NCBI GenBank assembly: GCA_947623205.1
Contig: CANQGM010000001.1
Coordinates: forward strand, 1 to 64,000
Source: an uncultured Clostridia bacterium
GTDB lineage: Bacteria > Bacillota > Clostridia > Oscillospirales > Acutalibacteraceae
DNA length: 64,000 nucleotides
Reading direction: 5' to 3'
Part shown: piece by piece, positions 20,999 through 30,908 of the stretch
How positions within the stretch are numbered: position 1 is the first letter of the stretch
Layout: the number at the start of each line of letters is the position of its first letter
Notes under the pieces: generated by a model
Database searches by the model: none
Seen by the model: only the letters and a program-made list of their open reading frames with translations
Told to the model about the DNA's origin: nothing
Translations under genes and position numbers: made by a program

Positions 20999-21027
20999 AT
21001 TTTATAACCCTTTGGGCGGCTTGTCAA
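20999..21027 (-). promoter_or_regulatory. sigma-A promoter of rpoBC
   Basis: On the minus strand, TTGACA (21022-21027), 17 bases, TAAAAT (20999-21004). Transcription would start near 20991, leaving a ~175-base AT-rich leader with a CACAAA...TTTGTG inverted repeat. Confidence 0.85.
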
Positions 21028-21084
21028 GAGGATTTTTTTAAAAAACTTTTAATTTTTCTCAGTTTTATAAATTTTTTACATTTT

Positions 21085-21119
21085 AGTGCCGCAAAAGAAT
21101 TAAAATCCTTTGCGGCACT
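21085..21119 (+). terminator. strong hairpin, plus-oriented terminator
   Basis: The 11-bp perfect stem AGTGCCGCAAA/TTTGCGGCACT is followed on the plus strand by TTATTTTATCTTTT. No plus-strand gene ends here, so it fits the antisense transcript predicted from 20897. Confidence 0.6.
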
Positions 21120-21190
21120 TTATTTTATCTTTTATGGCACACCCGGAAACGTGTGTGTATTTTTATGTGATATTCATACCCCAAATAGCA

Positions 21191-21224
21191 AAAAAGGGTG
21201 CGGCAAAATTGCCGCACCCTTTTT
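21191..21224 (-). terminator. bidirectional terminator after the 21237 gene
   Basis: The stem AAAAAGGGTGCGGC/GCCGCACCCTTTTT has an AAAATT loop; it has an A run on one side and a T run on the other, so it works on both strands. Confidence 0.9.
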
Positions 21225-21236
21225 TTAATTTAAAAA

Positions 21237-21965
21237 TTAATGTCCTTTTCGCTTTTCAATGCAAACAAAAGCAAAGCCTGAGACTAAAGTAAGTAATCCA
21301 ACAAATAAAATAATACTATTGCTTTGTCCCGTAGGTATTGAACCGTTAGCGTTATTGCCGCCTGTTATATTACGAGCTGTGTCAGCAGTAGATACAGACA
21401 CAGTTGCTGATTTATTATCAAATGAACTATCGTTTGTTACAAATTTGCCAAAATAGAGTATATCTGCAATTTCGTCGAGCAAATCATCTGAAACTTCTCC
21501 GTTTAAATATGCGTCTAATATACCTGTAAACTGATGATTTTTATATATCATTACATCCATTCCTGCAGTATATACTTCATAAATATATTTGCCTATTACC
21601 TGTGTATCTACTTTCGTCAAATACTTTGTACCTAAAATATCGCAAAAAACAAGCATACTGCCGTCGCTCAAAGTATCGTAGTAGTCAACATCTGAAACAT
21701 CTGATACAGTATAATTATAATCCGTACTATCGTATCCGTTGCAATAATCAGCATAGTCTTTTTTTATCTGATTTTCGGTTTCAGCATCAAGCGGTAGTTT
21801 TTCAGCTTTTTTTTGCGGGAAAACTGCCGGATATTTGTCAAAATCAATAAATCCATAATGACCGCTTACAAACGGTACATTTGTTTCTTCTGCAAATGCT
21901 GTTATGCAGGAAATTGATGTTAACAATATAATTGTTGACAGAATTGATGCTAAAATCTTTTTCAT
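21237..21965 (-). CDS. small secreted protein with sorting-like C-terminus
   Basis: 242 aa from ATG 21965 (MKKILASILSTIILLTS). The start was chosen because AAGGAG precedes it and the consensus promoter lies inside the longer upstream frame. A signal peptide is cut near AFAEE (~residue 24). The middle is an acidic Tyr/Asp-rich domain that I do not recognise (YADYCNGYDSTDYNYTVSDVSDVDYYD). The end is IPTGQ, a hydrophobic segment, then CIEKRKGH, matching in spacing the 2158-3279 protein. It probably sits on the cell surface. It interrupts the otherwise conserved ribosomal/RNA polymerase block, between tuf and rpoB, with its own promoter and terminator. Confidence 0.85.
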   Translation of the reverse strand: MKKILASILSTIILLTSISCITAFAEETNVPFVSGHYGFIDFDKYPAVFPQKKAEKLPLDAETENQIKKDYADYCNGYDSTDYNYTVSDVSDVDYYDTLSDGSMLVFCDILGTKYLTKVDTQVIGKYIYEVYTAGMDVMIYKNHQFTGILDAYLNGEVSDDLLDEIADILYFGKFVTNDSSFDNKSATVSVSTADTARNITGGNNANGSIPTGQSNSIILFVGLLTLVSGFAFVCIEKRKGH

Positions 21966-22034
21966 AAAAGTTTCTCCTTTTTTAAAATATAACAGCTTTA
22001 TAAAAAAATATTTTATTATATTGCTGTTATAGTT

Positions 22035-22063
22035 ATTATAAATCACAAAAAATTATTTGTCAA
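22035..22063 (-). promoter_or_regulatory. perfect sigma-A promoter of the 21237-21965 gene
   Basis: On the minus strand, TTGACA (22058-22063), 17 bases, TATAAT (22035-22040). This is a full consensus promoter, so strong expression of the small surface protein is expected. Confidence 0.9.
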
Positions 22064-22198
22064 TATTTTCCTGTTTTTTTATTGAATTTTATAATAATTT
22101 GTATTTATTTGTAAATATATGACATTCTATTTAACCATTATAATAAATTAACAGCTATTTTCTATAAAGAATTAATTACACTAATATACACCAAATAA

Positions 22199-22230
22199 AA
22201 AGCCGACATCACAATAAATGATGTCGGCTT
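22199..22230 (-). terminator. terminator after tuf
   Basis: The stem AAGCCGACATCA/TGATGTCGGCTT has a 7-base loop and is followed on the minus strand by TTTTTATTT. It closes the str operon. Confidence 0.9.
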
Positions 22231-22264
22231 AAAATTAATTCGGTTAAAAACGATTAATTTAAAA

Positions 22265-23467
<1,203 letters not shown>

Positions 23468-23523
23468 TGGAAAATTCCTCCTTATGTTGTAAAAATTTAG
23501 ATTTTAACAAAAGATTTATAGAT

Positions 23524-23552
23524 ATTGTACCAATATTTTTCAAAAAAATCAA
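23524..23552 (-). promoter_or_regulatory. internal promoter of tuf
   Basis: On the minus strand, TTGATT (23547-23552), 17 bases, TACAAT (23524-23529) with an extended TGG before it. It would give tuf extra transcription beyond the str operon. Confidence 0.75.
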
Positions 23553-23585
23553 TACATTTTTTCAAAAAAGAGTATAAAAACCAAA

Positions 23586-25685
23586 TCAGTCTTTTTTGGC
23601 TCTTTCACTCATTATCTTTTCAGCAATGTTCTTAGGAACTTCAGCATAAGTTTCGGGTTCCATAACATACTGACCGCGGCCCTGAGTTTTGGAACGCATA
23701 TCAGTTGCATAGCCGAACATTTCTGAAAGCGGAACATGAGCAATAACGCGCTGAGCGCCGTTTTCTGCTTCCATGCTCTGAATCATGCCGCGGCGTGAGT
23801 TCAAGTCGCCTATTACGTCGCCGAGATATTCCTCAGGAGCGATAACCGTAACCTTCATTATAGGTTCAAGAAGCACGGGATCGGCTTTTTTCATGGCATT
23901 TTTAAACGCCATTGAACCTGCGATTTTAAACGCCATTTCAGATGAGTCAACTTCATGGTAAGAGCCGTCATAAAGTTCTACCTTAACGTCAACTACATTA
24001 TAGCCGGCAACAACACCTGAGAGCATTGCTCCCTGAATACCCTGGTCAACGGCAGGAATATATTCTTTTGGAATAGCGCCGCCGACAATGTTGTTGACAA
24101 ATTCATAGCCTTTATCTTTGTTCGGGAAGATATTGATCTTAACGTGACCGTACTGACCTTTACCGCCCGACTGACGTGCATATTTTTCATCAACAGAAGC
24201 TTCCTTGCGGATAGTTTCTTTGTATGCAACCTGCGGAGCACCGATGTTGGCTTCAACTTTAAATTCACGGAGAAGACGGTCAACTATGATTTCAAGGTGA
24301 AGTTCACCCATACCTGCAATAATTGTCTGACCTGTTTCTTCATCTGTATAAGCTTTAAAGGTTGGGTCTTCTTCTGCAAGTTTTGCAAGAGCAATACCCA
24401 TTTTTTCCTGTCCGGCTTTTGTTTTTGGCTCAATAGCAACACGGATAACCGGCTCGGGAAATTCCATAGACTCAAGAATTACAGGTGATTTCTCATCGCA
24501 GAGTGTGTCGCCTGTTGTTGTATTCTTAAGTCCAACGGCAGCAGCAATGTCGCCTGCATAGCAGCAGTCAATATCTTTTCTGTCGTTAGCATGCATCTGC
24601 AAAATTCTGCCCATACGTTCATTATTGTCTTTAACTGAGTTATAAACTGTTGTTCCTGCCTTAACCATTCCTGAATATACGCGGAAGAAACAAAGCTTAC
24701 CTACATACGGGTCGGTAGCAATTTTGAATGCAAGAGCCGCAAACGGTTCCGAATCCGACGAATGTCTTTCAATTTCATCGCCTGTGTTGGGGTCTGTACC
24801 CTTTATGGCAGGAACATCGGTAGGAGCCGGCATATAATCAACAATTGCGTCAAGAAGCATTTGAACACCCTTGTTGCGATATGATGAACCGCAGCAAACT
24901 GGAACCATTTCATTGTCAATTGTTGCTTTTCTGATAGCTCTTTTAATTTCTTCTACGGTAATTTCTTCACCGCCAAAATATTTTTCCATAAGAGCTTCAT
25001 CAATTTCAGCAACTGACTCAATGAGTTTTTCATGGTATTCCTCAGCGATGTCTTTCATATCTTCAGGAATATCTTCCTCACCATATTTAGTGCCGTCCTC
25101 GTTATAATAGATTTCGGCTTTCATAGTGATAAGGTCAATAATACCTCTGAATTCACTTTCGGCACCGATCGGAAGCTGAATTGGAACAGCATTACATTTA
25201 AGTCTGTCTTTCATCATTTGGACAACATGGAAGAAGTTTGCACCCATAATGTCCATTTTATTTACGTAAACCATTCTTGGAACGCCGTAGTTATCAGCCT
25301 GACGCCATACTGTTTCAGACTGAGGCTCAACGCCGCCCTTGGCACACAATACTGTTACGGAACCATCAAGCACTCTAAGTGAACGCTCAACTTCAACCGT
25401 AAAGTCAACGTGTCCGGGGGTATCAATAATGTTTATTCTGAAAGGGTCATACTGCTGTCTGCTTCCTCTCCAGAAACAGGTCGTAGCAGCTGAAGTAATT
25501 GTGATACCGCGTTCCTGCTCCTGAACCATCCAGTCCATTGTAGCGGCACCGTCATGTACCTCTCCTATTTTATGGTTTACGCCGGTATAATACAGGATAC
25601 GCTCTGTTGTAGTAGTCTTACCGGCATCTATGTGCGCCATAATGCCGATATTTCTTGTCTGTTCAAGTGAAACCTGTCTTGGCAT
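23586..25685 (-). CDS. fusA: elongation factor G
   Basis: 699 aa. This GTPase catalyses ribosomal translocation. G1 [15 protein letters not shown] is at residues ~17-31, the switch-region motif is [15 protein letters not shown]3 is DTPGHVDF and G4 NKMD. Domains II-V are complete, with the domain IV motif GQYGHVKI. The length is normal. The ribosome site is GAGGAGG. It lies 36 bases after rpsG. Confidence 0.99.
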   Translation of the reverse strand: MPRQVSLEQTRNIGIMAHIDAGKTTTTERILYYTGVNHKIGEVHDGAATMDWMVQEQERGITITSAATTCFWRGSRQQYDPFRINIIDTPGHVDFTVEVERSLRVLDGSVTVLCAKGGVEPQSETVWRQADNYGVPRMVYVNKMDIMGANFFHVVQMMKDRLKCNAVPIQLPIGAESEFRGIIDLITMKAEIYYNEDGTKYGEEDIPEDMKDIAEEYHEKLIESVAEIDEALMEKYFGGEEITVEEIKRAIRKATIDNEMVPVCCGSSYRNKGVQMLLDAIVDYMPAPTDVPAIKGTDPNTGDEIERHSSDSEPFAALAFKIATDPYVGKLCFFRVYSGMVKAGTTVYNSVKDNNERMGRILQMHANDRKDIDCCYAGDIAAAVGLKNTTTGDTLCDEKSPVILESMEFPEPVIRVAIEPKTKAGQEKMGIALAKLAEEDPTFKAYTDEETGQTIIAGMGELHLEIIVDRLLREFKVEANIGAPQVAYKETIRKEASVDEKYARQSGGKGQYGHVKINIFPNKDKGYEFVNNIVGGAIPKEYIPAVDQGIQGAMLSGVVAGYNVVDVKVELYDGSYHEVDSSEMAFKIAGSMAFKNAMKKADPVLLEPIMKVTVIAPEEYLGDVIGDLNSRRGMIQSMEAENGAQRVIAHVPLSEMFGYATDMRSKTQGRGQYVMEPETYAEVPKNIAEKIMSERAKKD

Positions 25686-25721
25686 AAAATCCTCCTCTTA
25701 AAATTACACAAGTAAAGTCAA

Positions 25722-26192
25722 TTACCATCTGTAATGAGCGAAAGCCTTGTTTGCTTCTGCCATCTTGTGTGTGTCTTCGCGCTTTTTAAATGCGCCGCCG
25801 GCACTGTTTGTAGCATCAAGGATCTCTCCTGCAAGTCTTTCTTTCATTGTTTTTTCACTTCTGGTTCTTGAGTAAGTTGTAATCCAGCGAAGACCGAGTG
25901 TCTGACGTCTTTCGGGGCGAACTTCCATAGGAACCTGATATGTGGCACCGCCTACGCGGCGAGCCTTAACCTCAAGAACGGGCATTACGTTTTCCATAGC
26001 CTGTTCAAAAACCTCAAGCGGGTTATTACCTGTCTTGTCAGCAATAATTTCAAATGCACCGTAAACAATTTTTTGAGCAACGCCCTTTTTACCGTCGTAC
26101 ATAACATTGTTGATAAGACGTGTTACAAGTTTTGAATTATAAAGCGGATCGGGTAATACGTCACGCTTCGCAATAGAACCTCTTCTTGGCAC
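25722..26192 (-). CDS. rpsG: 30S ribosomal protein S7
   Basis: 156 aa from GTG 26192 ([21 protein letters not shown]). Upstream in-frame codons are discarded because GAAGGAGGG lies 7 bases before this GTG and S7 always begins at PRRG. It binds the 3' major domain of 16S rRNA. It ends [15 protein letters not shown]7 is a known autoregulator of str operons in other bacteria; a small hairpin lies in the rpsL-rpsG gap. Confidence 0.98.
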   Translation of the reverse strand: MPRRGSIAKRDVLPDPLYNSKLVTRLINNVMYDGKKGVAQKIVYGAFEIIADKTGNNPLEVFEQAMENVMPVLEVKARRVGGATYQVPMEVRPERRQTLGLRWITTYSRTRSEKTMKERLAGEILDATNSAGGAFKKREDTHKMAEANKAFAHYRW

Positions 26193-26295
26193 TTTGCTTC
26201 CCTCCTTCACAATAATTGAGATATCACAGGTACTCGAAAGCGACAAACTCCCGTATGCCAACAAGAAATTCTACCGATATAATATATAGTAAAAT

Positions 26296-26313
26296 TTCTG
26301 CCGCATAGCAGAA
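26296..26313 (-). other. small hairpin in the rpsL-rpsG gap
   Basis: The stem TTCTGC/GCAGAA has a 6-base loop and is followed on the minus strand by ATTTTAC. It could be a weak attenuator or a target for S7 feedback, as in the E. coli str operon; this is inference from position only. Confidence 0.35.
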
Positions 26314-26352
26314 CTTAATAATTTAAGTTAAAAGAGTTTTGTCAATTCCTAA

Positions 26353-26772
26353 TTATTTACCTTTTTTCGGACGCTTTGCGCCGTACTTGGAACGAGCCTG
26401 CATACGTCCCGAAACACCCTGTGCATCAAGTGTGCCGCGAACAATGTGATAACGAACACCGGGCAAATCCTTAACACGGCCGCCACGAATAAGAACAACG
26501 CTGTGTTCCTGAAGATTGTGACCTACTCCGGGTATATAGGAACTGACTTCAATACCGTTAGAAAGTCTTACTCTGGCAATTTTTCTGAGCGCCGAGTTAG
26601 GCTTTTTAGGCGTTGCTGTCTTTACTGCGGTACAAACGCCTCTCTTTTGCGGGGAATTCTGGTCAATAGCAACACGCTTTTTTGAGTTCCAGCCCTTTAA
26701 AAGAGCAGGTGCCTTTGCTTTCTTTTCAGAAACCTCTCTGCCCTTGCGTACCAACTGATTAAATGTAGGCAT
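26353..26772 (-). CDS. rpsL: 30S ribosomal protein S12
   Basis: 139 aa from [23 protein letters not shown] precedes this start. S12 sits at the decoding centre. [11 protein letters not shown] and [10 protein letters not shown] keep the lysines and proline whose mutation gives streptomycin resistance in other bacteria, so the site is wild type. It has the Firmicutes-type insert ([19 protein letters not shown]). First gene of the str operon. Confidence 0.99.
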   Translation of the reverse strand: MPTFNQLVRKGREVSEKKAKAPALLKGWNSKKRVAIDQNSPQKRGVCTAVKTATPKKPNSALRKIARVRLSNGIEVSSYIPGVGHNLQEHSVVLIRGGRVKDLPGVRYHIVRGTLDAQGVSGRMQARSKYGAKRPKKGK

Positions 26773-26888
26773 ATTTATCCTCCCTCCTTTTAGAATTGAT
26801 AAAACGCTCTGCACAAACAAAGCTGTTTACGTTTAACATTTGTAAATGCTGTTAAAAAGCGCAGTTACATAATGTCTCACGATTTACA

Positions 26889-26918
26889 ATTATAAACTAT
26901 CTTCCCGCATTTTGTCAA
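26889..26918 (-). promoter_or_regulatory. str operon promoter
   Basis: On the minus strand, TTGACA (26913-26918), 18 bases, TATAAT (26889-26894). The leader of ~110 bases to rpsL holds only weak inverted repeats. Confidence 0.85.
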
Positions 26919-26987
26919 GTATTTTATTGCATATATAAAAATTAAATTCAGCATACGGTATTCTCTGTGCTAAAATCAAAAAGAAAA

Positions 26988-27004
26988 CCTCCTTATAAAG
27001 GAGG
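26988..27004 (-). terminator. terminator after the DUF421 gene
   Basis: The stem CCTCCTT/AAGGAGG has a 3-base centre and is followed on the minus strand by TTTTCTTTTT. Confidence 0.8.
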
Positions 27005-27027
27005 CTGAACTGAGTAAGAAACAATGT

Positions 27028-27732
27028 TTATTCAAAAATATCGTTTGTTGGGTTCACCCCGGAATCATCATAAATTTTCAGGTTGTTGTCGCCGTCGCAC
27101 ACTGCTATAAACACATCTTCCTGATTTTTGTTCTGCTGTTTAAGCTGTTTCAGCAGCCACTCCTCATTATTTCCTGTGTATTTCAGGTTTTTATCAAGTA
27201 TTTTTCCTTCGGTCAGCACAACCACTTCGGGGCGCGTCTGATGAACGCGAATTTTCATATCGTCGGGCGTCAACGGGCGGTTGGCATCCTTTGGAAGTAT
27301 AGATACCTGTCCGTTCTGTTCAAGAATTATTGTCTCAACTTCATCAAGATTAAAAAATCCCTGTGTTCGGCACATTGTCAAAAATTCATCAACATCAATT
27401 TTGGCTGTGCTGAAATTCTTTTTATGAAGTTTGCCTTTATCATACAGCACAATTGCCTTGCCCGTAAAAAATCTTCTCAGTAAAATTGATTTTTGTGACA
27501 GAAACGACAGCAAAATCACAATACAACCATATATTACAAGAGCAAGCAGACATCCCCAAAAGTCGCTGAACTCACTTGTTGCCATTTCGGCGGCAATAGA
27601 CCCTATTGTAATTCCGTTTATATAGTCAAACATAGTAAGGTTTGACATTTGTTTGTTGCCTATCAGCTTTGTCATAAGAAAAAGTGCAATTATAGAAGCT
27701 GGGGCAGTTAAAAATACACGCAGAAAATCCAT
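27028..27732 (-). CDS. DUF421 membrane protein (YetF/YrbG-like)
   Basis: 234 aa. Three N-terminal transmembrane helices (residues ~5-25, 33-53, 58-80) carry the family motif MTKLIGNKQMSNLTMFDYINGITIGSIAAEMA. The cytoplasmic alpha/beta DUF421 part follows (IVLYDKGKLHKKNFSTAKIDVDEFLTMCRTQGFFNLDEVETIILE). Some Bacillus members have been linked to spore envelope or membrane functions, but no biochemical activity is established. The ribosome site is GGGAGG. It is 63 bases downstream of pyrD without a clear promoter between, so it may be the last gene of that transcript. Confidence 0.9.
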   Translation of the reverse strand: MDFLRVFLTAPASIIALFLMTKLIGNKQMSNLTMFDYINGITIGSIAAEMATSEFSDFWGCLLALVIYGCIVILLSFLSQKSILLRRFFTGKAIVLYDKGKLHKKNFSTAKIDVDEFLTMCRTQGFFNLDEVETIILEQNGQVSILPKDANRPLTPDDMKIRVHQTRPEVVVLTEGKILDKNLKYTGNNEEWLLKQLKQQNKNQEDVFIAVCDGDNNLKIYDDSGVNPTNDIFE

Positions 27733-27795
27733 AATAATCCTCCCATTTAGGGCGTATATGAAATTATTATGGATTTTTATTTATAAATTATTCAT

Positions 27796-28707
27796 TTACC
27801 ACGGCTTTATAGTGCCCGTAAGCTGCGTGATGCTTTCAATTCCGTTTTTGTCAAGATATTCGTTCAGCCCCTCGTTAATTTTAATTGGAGCATACGGGTC
27901 AGAAAAAAGTATAGTTCCGATTTGCAGTGCAGACGCTCCGGCAATAAGCATTTCAACCGCGTCCTGCCAGGTTGAAATACCTCCCATCCCTATTATGGGA
28001 ATATTTATTGCATTTGCAGCCTGCCATACCATTCGTACCGCAACGGGAAATACAGCAGGTCCGCTCATTCCGCCGGTGTTATTATGAATTATGGGGCGCC
28101 GTGAATTTATGTCAATTCTCATTCCCGTAATGGTGTTTATCATTGAAACAGCATCGGCTCCGCCTGCCTCCGCCGACTTTGCAATTTCGGAAATATCGGT
28201 GACATTCGGACTTAATTTTACAATAAGAGGTTTTTTGCAGTGCCTGCGCACCGCAGATGTAATTTCTCCTACGGATTCGCAGCTTGTTCCAAACTGCACG
28301 CCTCCGCTTTTTACATTTGGGCATGAGATGTTCATTTCAATCATATCAACATCGGAATCGCTCAGCTTTTCAGCCATTTCACAGTACTCTTCCTGTGTGT
28401 TCCCGGCAATGTTTGCAATTACAACTGTATTTTGACGTTTGAGCCACGGCAAATCGTCTTTAATAAAAACGTCAACACCGGGATTCTGCAATCCTACGGC
28501 ATTAAGAATCCCGGAGGGAGTCTCCGCAATGCGCGGCGGAGGATTGCCGCTGCGACGCTCAAGTGTAATACCCTTGCAGGATATTCCTCCAAACTTTTCA
28601 AGCGGATAGAACTCACCGTATTCTCTGCCGAAACCGAATGTTCCCGAGGCGGCTATAAGGGGATTGTTAAATTTAACCCCGGCAATTTTTACTGACAGAT
28701 CAGCCAT
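27796..28707 (-). CDS. pyrD: dihydroorotate dehydrogenase, catalytic subunit (class 1B)
   Basis: 303 aa. FMN enzyme oxidising dihydroorotate to orotate in pyrimidine synthesis. The catalytic cysteine is C129 in EMNISCPN, as in the NAD-linked class 1B enzymes. Other motifs are ASGTFGFGREY, NAVGLQNPG and the FMN-phosphate loop GMGGISTWQDAVEML. It overlaps pyrK by one base, which confirms the PyrDB-PyrK heterotetramer type. No other pyr gene is in the window. Confidence 0.96.
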   Translation of the reverse strand: MADLSVKIAGVKFNNPLIAASGTFGFGREYGEFYPLEKFGGISCKGITLERRSGNPPPRIAETPSGILNAVGLQNPGVDVFIKDDLPWLKRQNTVVIANIAGNTQEEYCEMAEKLSDSDVDMIEMNISCPNVKSGGVQFGTSCESVGEITSAVRRHCKKPLIVKLSPNVTDISEIAKSAEAGGADAVSMINTITGMRIDINSRRPIIHNNTGGMSGPAVFPVAVRMVWQAANAINIPIIGMGGISTWQDAVEMLIAGASALQIGTILFSDPYAPIKINEGLNEYLDKNGIESITQLTGTIKPW

Positions 28708-29459
28708 TAAAATACTACCTCCTCAGCATTGAATACAGGTCCGTCTTTACAAACGTGCTGCATAATTTCTTCGCCGTTTTTGCGTATTTTTACGGCACAT
28801 ACAAGGCAGGCGCCTATTCCGCAGCCCATTCTTTCTTCAAGCGAGATCTGGCAGGGCTTGCCGTTTTCTCTGCATACCTGCGCAATAGATTTTAACATAG
28901 GGGCGGGGCCGCAGGCGCAGACCTCGTCAAAATCATTGATTCTGTTTTTAAGTACGTCCGTTACAAATCCGTGAACGCCGGCACTGCCGTCGTCTGTTGT
29001 CAGCACAAGTTCAGCCCCCGCATTTTTAAAATCATTCTGAAGAATAACTAAATCTTTGCTGCGAAAGCCCGTTATAACAAGTGGATTTTCCGTCTGTTTT
29101 GCGGTAAACAGCATTGGCGGAACACCAATTCCTCCGCCGATAAGACAATACCGTTTTCCTTTATGTATATTAAACCCGTTTCCTAACGGAGCAAGAATAT
29201 CAACTGTATCTCCCGGTTTCATAAGGGACATCAGTCTTGTACCCTCTCCCTTGACCTGATACACAAGTCTTAGCACTCCGTTTACGCTGTCGCACACCGA
29301 AATCGGTCTGCGCAGAGTTTTTGACGGAACATATATATGCGCAAACTGTCCGCACTTTGCAAGCTCTGCAATTTTTTTATTTTTTACTCTCATATCAAAA
29401 ATTCCGTCTGCAATTTGTTCATTTGACAGCAGAGTAAACATACCTGTATCGTATTTCAT
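28707..29459 (-). CDS. pyrK: dihydroorotate dehydrogenase electron-transfer subunit
   Basis: 250 aa from MKYDTGMFTLLSN. ATG 29459 was chosen over 29489 because AAGGAATG precedes it and it lies 4 bases after the upstream stop. It moves electrons from PyrD FMN to NAD through FAD and a [2Fe-2S] cluster. The FAD site is RPISVCDS, the NAD site GGGIGVPPM, and the cluster cysteines are C213, C218, C221 (GCGIGACLVC) and C237 (HVCKDGPVF). It is in an operon with the upstream transglutaminase lipoprotein, an unusual partner. Confidence 0.95.
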   Translation of the reverse strand: MKYDTGMFTLLSNEQIADGIFDMRVKNKKIAELAKCGQFAHIYVPSKTLRRPISVCDSVNGVLRLVYQVKGEGTRLMSLMKPGDTVDILAPLGNGFNIHKGKRYCLIGGGIGVPPMLFTAKQTENPLVITGFRSKDLVILQNDFKNAGAELVLTTDDGSAGVHGFVTDVLKNRINDFDEVCACGPAPMLKSIAQVCRENGKPCQISLEERMGCGIGACLVCAVKIRKNGEEIMQHVCKDGPVFNAEEVVF

Positions 29460-29463
29460 TTCA

Positions 29464-30744
29464 TCATTCCTTATCTGATTTGTATTCAAGAACAGCGGTA
29501 ATAACTCTTATATTATCTTTTCTGTACACCTTGCAAGTGCTGTTGATTGCCGGTGAATACGAATTTTTGCTGTTTGCTTTCTGTATCCAATCTGCAAAAC
29601 GACCTTTATTAATTACGGTATCAAATGTTTTGTTAAAATCAAGACTGCCGTCAATTACAATGCTGAAATAATTTTCTCTCTTTGCCGCCGCCTGCGCCAA
29701 AGCATCAACAACTCCGCCGTCGTCTTTTAAATCCGTTAAAATAAATCCTCTTTGCCTGTAATAGTTATATGTCAAACTTGTACAGCTTGGAATATACAGA
29801 TTATAAGACAAATTATCATCGTATTCTTCATTACTAATCTCAGCGAACAGCCGGTTTATCGTATGATCTTTTTCAATTTGCTCATCCGTAAGGTTAAAAT
29901 AATCGTTTTTTGTCCATTCCCCTTCAGAATCGTTCCACGTTGTATCAACATGATACCATTCTCCGTCAATGTTCGCACAATTCCATTGGTGAGCCCTGTT
30001 TTCTGCTGTACCTGTAATATTTACACACTCAATGCCAAGTTTATTGCAAAGCAGCTTAAAGGCGCGCGCATATCCCTCGCATACGGCCCTTTGTTCAACA
30101 AGCGCACCGTAGGCGTCGTTTTCATTTCCCACAACGCCCTCCGCCTGCGCCGCGGTGTCATCATAAACGCAGTTGTCAATAATGTAGTTATTGGCATAAA
30201 GCTCATACTCGTACACGCCTGCATTTTTGGGAGCGGCTTTAACAATGCTGTCGAGTTTACTTTCAAGCCTTGACTTTGCGCTTACAAGCTCATCGCCTGT
30301 CATTGTATAATAAAGCTCAATGTGAGTTGTGCTGTTGATTTTATAGTATTTGTACCCCGATTTTATCCAGAATACCTCCGGATGGTCGTTTTTATATGCT
30401 TCAATCGCTTCGTAAATCTGTTTTTCGGAAATATCTCCGTCAAAATTTATTACTTCACCTTCAACATTTTGAGAAACGTCGGCAATTTTATCATAAATTT
30501 GTTTTGATACAGGGTCGGATATGTTGTCATAGCCGTATAAAGTTTTAACTTCCTCAATTTTATGCTGAGATGCAGTGCTGCTTAATTCACTTTTCTGACT
30601 TGACTTCTCCACGCTCCGGTCTGATGAATCGTTTTTTAAGTTTATATCAACTGAACATCCGCACAAAGAAAACACTGAAAGCAATAGAAAAATTCCTGAT
30701 GCCAAAATAATAAAAAAATTGATTTTTTTTCTTAAAAATTTCAA
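29464..30744 (-). CDS. transglutaminase-like lipoprotein
   Basis: 426 aa if translation starts at TTG 30744. ATG 30753 is in frame but has AGG directly against it, whereas AGGATG sits at a proper distance from the TTG; codons further upstream overlap the promoter. A lipobox LCGC gives acylated C30. The transglutaminase-like fold has the Cys-His-Asp triad in AVCEGYARAFKLLC, HQWNCANIDGEWYHVDTTWND. The C-terminal ~100 residues are unrecognised. Members act as cysteine proteases or peptide cyclising/crosslinking enzymes outside the membrane; the substrate is unknown. It is divergent from queT with abutting promoters and precedes pyrK by 4 bases. Confidence 0.85.
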   Translation of the reverse strand: MKFLRKKINFFIILASGIFLLLSVFSLCGCSVDINLKNDSSDRSVEKSSQKSELSSTASQHKIEEVKTLYGYDNISDPVSKQIYDKIADVSQNVEGEVINFDGDISEKQIYEAIEAYKNDHPEVFWIKSGYKYYKINSTTHIELYYTMTGDELVSAKSRLESKLDSIVKAAPKNAGVYEYELYANNYIIDNCVYDDTAAQAEGVVGNENDAYGALVEQRAVCEGYARAFKLLCNKLGIECVNITGTAENRAHQWNCANIDGEWYHVDTTWNDSEGEWTKNDYFNLTDEQIEKDHTINRLFAEISNEEYDDNLSYNLYIPSCTSLTYNYYRQRGFILTDLKDDGGVVDALAQAAAKRENYFSIVIDGSLDFNKTFDTVINKGRFADWIQKANSKNSYSPAINSTCKVYRKDNIRVITAVLEYKSDKE

Positions 30745-30775
30745 AAAAACCATCCTATTGTATAACTGTAATTTT

Positions 30776-30804
30776 ATTTTACTTGATTTTCTTTGCTCCG
30801 TCAA
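30776..30804 (-). promoter_or_regulatory. promoter of the lipoprotein-pyrK-pyrD unit
   Basis: On the minus strand, TTGACG (30799-30804), 17 bases, TAAAAT (30776-30781). Its -35 box directly abuts the plus-strand -35 box of queT at 30805. Confidence 0.8.
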
Positions 30805-30833
30805 TTGCAATTTGTATTTTTTTGTGATATATT
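30805..30833 (+). promoter_or_regulatory. queT promoter
   Basis: TTGCAA (30805-30810), 17 bases, TATATT (30828-30833) with an extended TGA before it. Transcription should start near 30840, at the foot of a small hairpin (GCGTAT/ATACGC, 30841-30855) in front of the riboswitch. Confidence 0.8.
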
Positions 30834-30857
30834 AAACCTTGCGTATATAATACGCAA

Positions 30858-30900
30858 AGTCTGTTCGCAAAATCCAGACTATAAAAAAACACTACGGAGG
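30858..30900 (+). promoter_or_regulatory. preQ1-I riboswitch
   Basis: P1 is AGTCT (30858-30862) with AGACT (30876-30880). The loop carries TCC (30873-30875), which can pair with GGA (30896-30898) in the tail to form the second stem of the H-type pseudoknot. Between lies the A-rich tail ATAAAAAAACACTAC, matching the B. subtilis queC aptamer style. The pairing GGA is part of the queT ribosome site CGGAGG, so ligand binding would block translation. The known ligand is 7-aminomethyl-7-deazaguanine. Confidence 0.88.
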
Positions 30901-30908
30901 AATTTAAT

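Larger units (their letters stand above)
20815..21236. other. 422-base leader/intergenic region upstream of rpoB
   Basis: It holds the rpoB promoter and leader (minus), an opposing plus-strand consensus promoter (20897-20925), and two hairpins (21085-21119 and 21191-21224). No protein gene was seen. Confidence 0.7.
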
